64,000 bases of DNA, from positions 4,526,001-4,590,000 of the forward strand of contig JAGVVL010000009.1 of assembly GCA_018287875.1 (NCBI GenBank). Reading direction: 5' to 3'. Under the pieces are notes generated by a model, which saw only the letters and a list, made by a program, of their open reading frames with translations, made no database searches and was not told the origin of the DNA. Of the stretch, positions 57,061 through 64,000 are shown in pieces (position 1 is the first letter of the stretch; every line of letters begins with the position of its first letter). The stretch is from Nigrospora sphaerica. Lineage: Eukaryota; Ascomycota; Sordariomycetes; Amphisphaeriales; Apiosporaceae. Both the position numbers and the translations under genes were made by a program.

Positions 57061-57080
57061 ATCCAAACGCCCTGCATTAT
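57061..57080. other. Junction of Repeat D copy 2 with tandem repeats
   Basis: Homology to copy 1 fades after TATAACAGATCC; short linker. Confidence 0.4.
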
Positions 57081-57395
57081 GCCCTCCAGCCAGCCGGTCG
57101 CATCACCTAGGACCTGAAGATTCTGCCCTGCCAACACCAGACTATTGAGCGCCTAGCATCACTATGCCCTCCAGCTAGCCGGTCGCATCGCCTAGGACCT
57201 GATGATTCTGCATTGCCAACACTAAAGATAGCTATTAAGCGCCCAGCATCATCATGCCTTCTAGCTAGCCGGTCGCATCGCCTAGGACCTGAAGATTCTG
57301 TTTTACATCCCTGTTTTCTCTTTAAGAGCCCCCCTTTACCAAGCCTTCCAACTACTATTGAGCGCCTAGCATCACTATATCTCATAGCCAGGCCT
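57081..57395. repeat. 85-90 bp tandem repeat, three units and a partial fourth
   Basis: Units begin GCCCTCCAGCCAGCCGGTCG (57081), GCCCTCCAGCTAGCCGGTCG (57166) and GCCTTCTAGCTAGCCGGTCG (57256); each contains CCTAGGACCTGA and GATTCTG. The third unit is interrupted by about 60 bases of unrelated sequence before the final TTGAGCGCCTAGCATCACTA. Confidence 0.8.
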
Positions 57396-58046
57396 TTAAT
57401 TAAGATGATTCTTTAATGCTAGCAATTAAGTCGACTAGCTTACAGCATCCCTAACAACTAGAAACTCAGACCTATTAACATAAGAACCGGGCTTTTCGGC
57501 GGATTTCGGCTTAGGGGGACGACAAAGCCCGCCAGTAGCGTTCTTTCACGAGCCTCACCCCGCCTTACCCTTTAATTCCACTGTTTTTCGGATTTCTCGA
57601 CGTTCTCGATACCGGAGTTTTTTTTTTCGATTAACGCTTTCTGGCTTCCATGAGGACCCGATACGAAAAAACGATTTCGATAAGTTTTAAAGCTTCTTAA
57701 AAAAAAAGCTCGAGGGTTTTCCTCGCCGTTTCCGCTTAAAGAAGAAAGGCAAAGGAAGAGATTCGGTTAAGAGAGGAGGACACGGCTTTTATAAGGAAGA
57801 AACGAGCTTTTCGAGCGATTCCCGATCGATTTCCAAGCGATTTCCGAAAATAAGAACACTCCGTACCGAGACAAAACGAGATAAATATCGACGGTGGAGA
57901 CACTGAGGATATAGGGGACGCTTTCTTATACGAAAAGCCAGGTTGGATTAAGGAGTTACATATCCTAGCCCGGTCATATCCAGATTGCTTGTTCACTCCT
58001 TTAACTACACGCCGGAGCTCACTTCACTGCTCTGTGGGGGACGGTT
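57396..58046. other. Region with a possible decayed coding segment
   Basis: Most is featureless. Around 57865-58045 the plus strand reads NEINIDGGDTEDIGDAFLYE, KPGWIKELHILARSYPDCLF before a stop, which looks like the C-terminus of a real protein, but no family was recognised and no start is visible upstream. Confidence 0.35.
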
Positions 58047-58307
58047 GAGACGGGGCCAGGGCGCTTATTTTACCCAGGGCACTTACGTCAGCTAGAGACA
58101 CAGCGCGCTTTTTCCTCCTTTTAATACACTGCTACTCTTAGTACGGTACTTCACGCTCATTTTTTCGTGAATATTTTGAGCTTCTTTTACTTCCCTACGT
58201 TAAGGATCATCTTGATCAACGATATCCTCACCTGATTGTCCCTTGGGATCGACCTCACGACCGTGTCTTTCCACCAGACTCCCTACAGTTTGGGGTTTCT
58301 TGGTTCC
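58047..58307 (-). mobile_element. SINE-1 copy 5
   Basis: Slightly shortened near its 3' end relative to copy 4 but with the same 5' boundary (minus strand TGGAACCAAGAAACCCC). Inserted next to the RT relic at 58315. Confidence 0.78.
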
Positions 58308-59016
58308 AGTATTCTTATTTCTCTTTAACCCTCATCTTGTTAAATGCTACAACAATATCGACCTTAAAGAAATTCTTTATTCTCTTTAAGTTAGTATGAG
58401 TCTCCTTAACTAGGGATAGTGAGTAAGAGTCCTTAATAATGATGTTATTTAAAGCACAATAGTTGTTATAAAAATGGGGCCCTTCTTTGAGCTTTTTAAA
58501 AAATAAGATAGGAGTTGCGGCTAAAGACAAGCTAAGTTAAATAAACCCTTTCTAGAGATTCTTTTATAGCCACTCTTTTAATGCGGCTAATTCTTTACAG
58601 CATATAGCATATAAGAATTTAAATGGGGGCATTTTCTCTTTTATTAGTTTAATCTTATGATTGTGATCTTAATGTAGTAGTAATTTCGTTACCTTTTTTA
58701 GCAAGAATATTTCTTTAAATTCTTACAGTTTTAGTAGAAGTTACTTATATAGAGGCAGATTAGCCTTTTAAGATAAGTGCTCGTTGATCTCTTTAACGGT
58801 GACGGGAAACACGGCGTATCCTTTCTTTAAGTACGCTAAGTAAGCGTAAATAGCAATCGACTCAATGTCCTATTAAGATAAGGCCTTTAAATAAATCGGC
58901 AAGTTTTTTAGGCAGGCTTGTGTAGGGACGTCATATGTAGCGACAACTTTTATAAGTATCTTTAGCACATTACAGTTCTAACAATAGAATTCGCTATCGA
59001 ACGTGAATATATAACT
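58308..59016 (-). pseudogene. Decayed gypsy reverse-transcriptase relic
   Basis: Minus-strand 58530-58315 encodes a gypsy RT palm (PILFFKKLKEGPHFYNNYCA, LNNIIIKDSYSLSLVKETHT, VDIVVAFNKMRVKEK) in which Tyr, Asn and Lys replace expected Cys, Asp and Arg, as RIP would produce. Upstream (58540-59016) protease-side sequence is too decayed to read. Confidence 0.7.
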
Positions 59017-59228
59017 TGTTACGGCATTGGTACATAAGTACAAGAGCATGGGAACGCATGAACGACTTACCGCTGCCTAGCGGTACGTACCGCCGCTGGC
59101 TGGATATATTCCTGCCAAACAGTGACTGAGAGGAGTCTGTTCCTCTTCTTTTCCTTTTCATCCGTAGTTTTCGTATCTTAATAGAACTCATAGGTTATCA
59201 ATATATTCTTCTTTTTTAAACCGTGGTA
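59017..59228 (+). mobile_element. Solo LTR of family G, copy 1
   Basis: 212 bases from TGTTACGGCATTGG to CCGTGGTA. Flanks TAACT and TAATT differ by one C/T. Matches 61065-61277, sharing CTTACCGCTGCC and GTTCCTCTTCTTTTCC-type words. No internal region found for this family in the window. Confidence 0.75.
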
Positions 59229-59340
59229 TAATTACAGGTCTCCTTATCCGCTTAAGAAGGCTTTTATTAATATCCTAAACCTTATAGATATTCCGACGGG
59301 TACGTAGCTATAAGCGCGACCTATATACACCGCGAAGATT
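59229..59340. other. AT-rich spacer
   Basis: Short degenerate stretch; nothing recognised. Confidence 0.5.
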
Positions 59341-59551
59341 GTAAGGGAGAAGACGCTGGAGAGGTGCATCAGCAGGCTGGTTACCTGACCTGCAACATAG
59401 ACCCACCGGCGGCCTACTAGCGAGGAGCGGGCGCACCGCTGGCGCCCAACCGGGACTTAGATTCTGCAAGAATCAGTCTTGCAGTGGAATTGAGCCTGCC
59501 CTTCGCTATCCTATACCTGACGGTGCCATTGTGATTCCTTCGGATCCTTAC
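59341..59551 (-). mobile_element. 211-bp short element with GTAAGG ends, copy 2
   Basis: Exactly the same length and ends as 44930-45140 and about 85-90% similar. Followed by GGTCCTAACCTGTAACA, which resembles the last 17 bases of the Gypsy-1 LTR. Confidence 0.6.
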
Positions 59552-59570
59552 AAGGTCCTAACCTGTAACA

Positions 59571-59925
59571 ACGGATTCTATCTTACTTATTACATTTCTT
59601 AGATAACTAGTTATTAGTGATTCTAGCTTTAGATACTATCTAGGTTAGCCTATCTTAAGATTTAATAAGACTATCTCTTTATTAAGTGGAGTGTGGTTTC
59701 TTTATAACGCTGCTATATTCTAAAGTTAACTGGACTTAATATATTAATAAGATTCAGATAATAAGGCGTCTTAAATAATAAAATACATAGAAAATAATAA
59801 AAACACTTTACTGATATATAAAAGCGATATAATAATAAGCTACCTTATCTTAACGCTATATATATAACTCAGCTAATAAGTTGCGATGTAAGCTAGACTT
59901 TAAGATTAGAGATAAGATAGTTATC
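59571..59925. other. AT-rich degenerate DNA
   Basis: Very AT-rich, no frame, no shared repeat recognised. Confidence 0.5.
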
Positions 59926-60484
59926 TGTTGGAAGTGGTGGTTTGATCGAAAAGAGGAAGCAACCCCTTTATAAAAGCTCTTTCGATCTCGGAGGTCGTTT
60001 CTTATAAAGAAACACGGAAGAATAAGGAACTTCTCTTCAAAAGGAACGAGAGTGTATTTCGTGTGCTTGCTTGCTTATTTCCGAGACTATGTACATAAAG
60101 AAGGAAGATTTATCCCTTATTTATACCCTTTTAACCCTTTATCCTCTTAGTAATACAAAGAGGGGACGCGTAAGTGGACGCGTAAGCAGTGACGTAGCTT
60201 AGAAGCACGTGGACGCTTATGGAACCTCGTGGGACCACGTGGAGGCTCGTGGAATTTTATAGAAGTACGTGGAAACTCGTAGAAACTTATAGAAGGTTCC
60301 AAGTGGAGTAGGCCACGTATACAAGAAAAGTGGCCCTAGCTTTAGGGTAGGGTGGCCCGTGCTGTCGGGTAAGGTAGCCCAAGCTTTAAGACAGTCTTGG
60401 TTAAAGGACTAGCTTTTTAATAAGTGCATAGCTAAGTCCTTAACAAAGGATAACGGTATAGGGGTAAGCCCTATACTTTTAACA
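59926..60484 (-). mobile_element. Solo LTR of Copia-1 family
   Basis: 559 bases, TGTTGGAAGTGG to CTTTTAACA, with exact TTATC duplications on both sides. Confidence 0.93.
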
Positions 60485-61064
60485 TTATCTTAAAGCGGAT
60501 ATAGATAACAGACTAACCTAGCGACGCCTTAACATTCCCCTTAATATAATAATATTACACTATTAAGGAGATAAGAAAACACTCCTATAAACTTAACACG
60601 CTGCTAAACTAGAGAAGCACGGACGTGTTTTATGCAAATCGCCTTCGGCGATTTTAAGACAACCTTCTTTTAAGATAATAGACTAAGAATCCGGAGGGCG
60701 AAATTGTGGATCCCCTGCTAGATAAAGAATAGAAGGTCAACAGAGTGCTGTCCTCTCGACTGCATTATAGAAAACTTCAATATTAAGTGCGCTAGAAAGG
60801 TTAAGACCCGGATTTAACGTGGTACAACGCGAAATCATTTAAGAACAGCGCTATACTCCTTTTAAAATACCACGAGAAGTATCCGGATAACGTAGGACTG
60901 CCGAAGTAACTAGCTTTATAACTTAACGGTGTAATTAATAATAGAATTAACCTATCTCACGCCAAGAACAACTCTTTAACTTCGACAAACCAAATAAGAA
61001 AGAGGATTGCCTAAAAGAAGTAACCAAAACTTACAAATAAGTTTCATTTCTTAAGGAGAGATAA
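60485..61064 (+). pseudogene. Gypsy relic with chromodomain
   Basis: Plus-strand frame at about 60695-60905 reads EIVDPLLDKE, KVNRVLSSRLHYRKLQY, DPDLTWYNAKSFKNSAILL and KYHEKYPDNVGLPK, with TAG at Trp-like positions: a chromodomain of a chromovirus integrase followed by its usual C-terminal YH-x2-YPD block. Flanking sequence is unreadable. Confidence 0.72.
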
Positions 61065-61277
61065 TATTACAGTATAGATATATAAGTACAAGGACATAGA
61101 AATGTATAAACAACTTACCGCTGCCTGGCGGTATATACCGCCACTAGTTAAATATATTCCTGCTAAACAGTGACTAAAAGGAGCATATTCCTCTTCTTTT
61201 CCTCTTCACCTGTAGTTTTCACATCTTAATAAAACCCTTAGATTATTAACAGATTCTTTATTCCTTAAACCGTAACA
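61065..61277 (+). mobile_element. Solo LTR of family G, copy 2
   Basis: 213 bases, TATTACAGTATAG to CCGTAACA, homologous to 59017-59228. Flanking pentamers do not match. Confidence 0.7.
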
Positions 61278-61640
61278 CTGCTGTCCTATATTAGCCTACT
61301 TTGTCTTAATCTTAACGATTCTACCCTTAGTTAAGTATAACCACTGCTTCCGCCTATAAAGATCGACGGCGTTAAAGAGTTCAAAGTCGAAGATATCCTA
61401 GATTTCTGTTTAAATAACTAAGGCGAAGGTTACAACTTCTGCTTAAAATACACTGTGAAGTGGGCTGAATATAACTAACTAACCAAGGAGATTATAAAAT
61501 ATATCGCTAACATCAGCGAGGTAGTGGTAAACTTCTACCGAAGATACCTAGAGAAACTAAGACCTATTAGCTTACGGAAGGCTTAGCTGTCTACCCTTTA
61601 GAACCGCGTCGATAAAACTCTGCCTTAAGGAAGGGAGTAC
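61278..61640 (+). pseudogene. Second chromodomain relic and polypurine tract (Gypsy-3)
   Basis: The frame at 61360-61585 reads IDGVKEFKVEDILDFCLNN, YNFCLKYTVKWAEYN, IKYIANISEVVVNFYRRYLE, KLRPISLRKA, a chromodomain different from that at 60.7 kb. AAGGAAGGGAGTAC directly before the LTR-F start at 61641 is a good polypurine tract, so this is the 3' end of the LTR-F gypsy family. Confidence 0.72.
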
Positions 61641-61834
61641 TGTCACAGGGTAGACTGTGACAGGCTGTACCAGCGTGGGGTAGCCTCTTAGATATCCTAA
61701 ACTGGCTGCGGATTAGTCGTCTTGTGATAGAGTTCTGTTAAGACCGCCCAGTACGGACCGCTGTTAGGGATTTCAATAAAAAGTCTGCAACCAAGGAAAC
61801 TTTAGTTGTAGTTCTTTAAGCTACGTCCTATCCA
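61641..61834 (+). repeat. LTR-F copy (3' LTR of Gypsy-3 relic)
   Basis: TGTCACAGGGTAGACTGTGA to GTCCTATCCA, 194 bases, homologous to 14517-14709. Contains an inverted TGTCACAG/CTGTGACA pair at its start. Confidence 0.72.
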
Positions 61835-61904
61835 CTAAGCCTAACTTGTACCAATAGAATAGAAACCTAGACCTGTAGTATAAAACCTAAATTAACTTTG
61901 TTAT

Positions 61905-62705
61905 TTGCCTGCCTGCCTGCTTTTTAACATATAGAGGGCGATTCCTCGTTAAGGCAGAGTTTCACACCACTTTATAGGTTTTCATAGCTTAAAAACCCCT
62001 ATGTGTTCTTATTTAAGGCCTTTAGCTTTTTAATAACTAAACTGTGGTACGTGACGATACTGTCGTAAAAGTCGCCGCCTTCAATAATGTAATCAAAATA
62101 AAACCCGTTTCTTTTCTTCTTAGGCTTAATATTAGAAAGTTTCTTAAAACTCTAATATATAGCCTAGCTAACGCGGAGAGTAAAGTAGAGATTAAAAGCC
62201 GGATTATACTTAGTGAACGTGGTGCCGGAAATGCTACATTTTATAGTAAGAGAGGTGTAGCTATCTCCCTCTTCCACACGATTAATAGAGTAGGTTCCAT
62301 TAGCGTTTAAGGAAGGGCCACTGCTTAGCAGTGTGCCGAAAGAGCAGCAAGCCTTTTAATCGGGGATGAGTGTGGAGTAGAAATTGCTACCGCCGTTGAA
62401 CTTAAGTAAGTCGCTTTGGGAAATACCACAGCGTTGGGCAACATTATGGCATCCGTCGCCTGCAGTGACTGTTGCAGTTCTTAAGTCCGGAGGTGATGGC
62501 TCGGGGAGTGGGGCGGGCCTATAGCGGCTCCCACCACCCGCGCTTTACCTCAAGGGTGGTAAATCGACCATTTCTAGGCCAAATGAAGCCCTAGAAACAG
62601 TTTCCGGGCTATCCGGTAGCTTATAGAGTCGTGGTTGTGAAGTTATCGCTATGTGGGGTCGGTTTCGAAAAAGTTTTTGCCGGCGGCGATTTCTTGTAGC
62701 GCAAT
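61905..62705 (-). pseudogene. LysM (CBM50) chitinase-like gene fragment, RIP-decayed
   Basis: Minus strand, in order: a Pro-rich linker (SAGGGSRYRPAPLPEPSPPD), LysM 1 (TVTAGDGCHNVAQRCGIS, LLKFNGGSNFYSTLIPD, then CCSFGTL), LysM 2 (GTYSINRVEEGDSYTSLTIK, CSISGTTFTKYNPAFNLYFT), a KPKKKRNG linker and LysM 3 (FDYIIEGGDFYDSIVTYHSL, LKALNKNT-x-GF, GVKLCLNEESPS). This order is that of the N-terminal half of subgroup-C GH18 chitinases. Several Cys expected in the family read Tyr, and Trp/Gln codons have become TAG/TAA, the RIP pattern. The GH18 catalytic part is missing; homology stops near 61905. Confidence 0.75.
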
Positions 62706-63671
62706 CTTCAATTGGATTGGCTGCATGAGAATAAATTCATATGCAAGAGCAGATTAAGGCGGCTCTAGAGAGCTTAACACCATGGCTGCAGAATTATTGG
62801 TGCGTTAAATATCGTCGAGTGACCTCACTTGAAGCATCTCGAGACGCCACTGAACCTAGTGCCTCGCGAAGGGGCTGGCGCGCCAAGGGATGCTTGAGCT
62901 TACAGACATACCGATATACCACTGATCAAGCTTCTTCAGGTCACCTCGGCTGGCTCCAAGACGGGCTTAGCTTTTTAAAGAGCTCTACTGGACCTGCTTC
63001 CGTCTGCTTCCGTTTGGCTCGCCGGACCAGGTAAAAGCGGGGCGCCGGCCGTTATCCGGGCAGCTTAGGTGCTGTTACCACATTTAGCGAGTTGTAGCCC
63101 ACGTATCAAATCACTAACGAGGCCATCGAGTACGATAGGGAAAAGTCATTGCTCTGGGTACTCATCTTATATAACCCCGAAAAAACGTGCATATTACGGG
63201 CAGCAAGACGTTCATCATTCGTTTTAAATCCCACTGGTTACAACAATCCAAGATTAATGACACATTATAAAACTAACTATGTCAAAGATTAAACAAATTT
63301 ATGAATCTTCGGAGTTAAGACTGCATGTAAGCCCTTAACTTCCAACCTCGGCCTTAAGACTACGCTAATCCCGGGATTCTTATGGCTTTTCGACGTCAGT
63401 CTCTCGTTGCTTCCAATTAGAATTAAGAGACGGCCCACGGTCTCCTCTGTCTATGTACACGCTAACGTTCCTTTATATAGCACCGGACTGGGGATAATAT
63501 AATAGTCGGCTCCGAGGACTTATATCTCCGTTGCCGAAAAGCCGACACCTGAATATTAGGTTAATATAGAGCTCCTAATTTCGAACTGTTAAGGTGAACG
63601 TAGAGTGGCTCCATACTAACCCACGTGAAAATACGATACTCCCAGATTTAACCGCATCTAAACTACTCGCA
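62706..63671. other. Upstream region of the EthD gene
   Basis: 62830-62900 resembles 10330-10400 (CATCTCGAGACGCC, CTCGCGAAGGGG). From about 63050 composition is balanced and no repeat is recognised. No convincing gene; a 97-codon frame at 62741-63034 is probably chance. Confidence 0.5.
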
Positions 63672-64000
63672 ATGTCGACCGAGTCACAGTATAGCATCTG
63701 TCTTTTCTTCAAACGTAATCCATCCCTCAGCCCCGCCGAGTTCCGGGCCTATTACGAGAACAAGCACGTCCCCCTGGTGGGGGAGATCGTCAAAGGGCTC
63801 AAGCCGGCGATATCCAACACGAGGCACTACCTCGACCACGAAGCGTCCGACGCGGCCTTGAACAACCCCTTCATCGGCGCCTTCGGCGACCCCGCATCGA
63901 CGGTGGCCTACGACGTGGTGACGCGGGCGACCTTCGAGACCAAGGCCGACGCGCTCGAGTACCAAAGAGTCATGTACGGCATCAAGGAGAACAGAATGAA
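63672..64000 (+). CDS. EthD-domain protein, 3' end outside window
   Basis: From ATG 63672, 109 codons are open to the right edge with GC-rich coding use. The start (YSICLFFKRNPSLSPAEF, then YYENKHVPLV) matches the EthD/dimeric alpha-beta barrel fold: first strand, a proline/phenylalanine-containing helix, and H-x-P-L. GAFGDPASTVAYDVVTRATF fits the second repeat region. EthD-domain proteins of fungi often sit in polyketide or aromatic-degradation loci and act as small cofactorless enzymes such as dehydratases or oxygenases; the reaction here is unknown. No RIP stops. Confidence 0.85.
   Translation, partial: MSTESQYSICLFFKRNPSLSPAEFRAYYENKHVPLVGEIVKGLKPAISNTRHYLDHEASDAALNNPFIGAFGDPASTVAYDVVTRATFETKADALEYQRVMYGIKENRM

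Noticed and set aside
62741..63034. 97-codon plus-strand frame upstream of the EthD gene
   Set aside because: Partly overlaps a dispersed repeat; composition looks random.
1..64000. A Starship-type giant element carrying the metabolic genes as cargo
   Set aside because: No tyrosine-recombinase captain (DUF3435-like) or matching element boundaries seen; individual transposon insertions explain the layout.

Overview
The window looks like a chromosome segment of a filamentous ascomycete (Pezizomycotina, probably Sordariomycetes-like). This rests on short spliced introns, a reducing-PKS fragment, EthD-domain and carboxylesterase genes, Tad-type LINE, Fot1/pogo, copia and chromodomain gypsy elements, and heavy C-to-T/G-to-A decay of repeats (repeat-induced point mutation, RIP). 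No species can be named from the sequence alone. Only five stretches look like ordinary coding DNA: a secreted type-B carboxylesterase (1038-2666), a small secreted Cys-rich EF-hand gene (12806-13314), a class I methyltransferase (47674-48458), an EthD-domain gene running off the right edge (63672-64000), and the last 26 codons of a gene at the left edge (3-80). Two further host-type sequences are broken: the KR-ACP-reductase C-terminus of a polyketide synthase (3330-5690) and a LysM chitinase fragment (about 61905-62705).

The rest is nested transposable elements. From left to right: a copia solo LTR and a decayed gypsy LTR (6558-7382); a Fot1-like transposon holding a Gypsy-1 solo LTR (7488-9681); minisatellite and purine-rich DNA (about 10.7-11.3 kb); a LINE relic with a SINE inserted (13.6-14.5 kb) followed by a short LTR pair; two TRIM elements (15658-16178, 17239-17760); a large decayed gypsy element (17.8-30.6 kb) split by a structurally complete copia element (18813-24698) and a third TRIM (29423-29944); a structurally complete chromodomain gypsy, Gypsy-1 (30659-36554), inserted in an older repeat called Repeat D here; a Tad-like LINE (about 37.5-42.66 kb); a second Fot1-like relic split by a copia solo LTR; a Gypsy-1 solo LTR (45406-45763); a second copy of Repeat D split by Gypsy-2 (49166-56503); then gypsy chromodomain relics, solo LTRs and SINE copies to about 61.9 kb.

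Exact 5-bp target-site duplications were read for Copia-1 (TAATT), Gypsy-1 (GCTTA), Gypsy-2 (CCCCA), three TRIMs (GCTGT, CCCTA, CGAGA) and solo LTRs (ACTTT, ATTAA, TTATC). The two Repeat D copies each preserve the empty site of the gypsy insertion found in the other. The in-frame stops I translated in the decayed elements are TAA or TAG, arising at Gln or Trp positions, as expected for CpA-directed RIP. The surviving genes lack such stops. I see no working multi-gene pathway. The PKS, esterase, methyltransferase and EthD genes could be remnants of secondary-metabolism loci dispersed by transposons, but that is inference.
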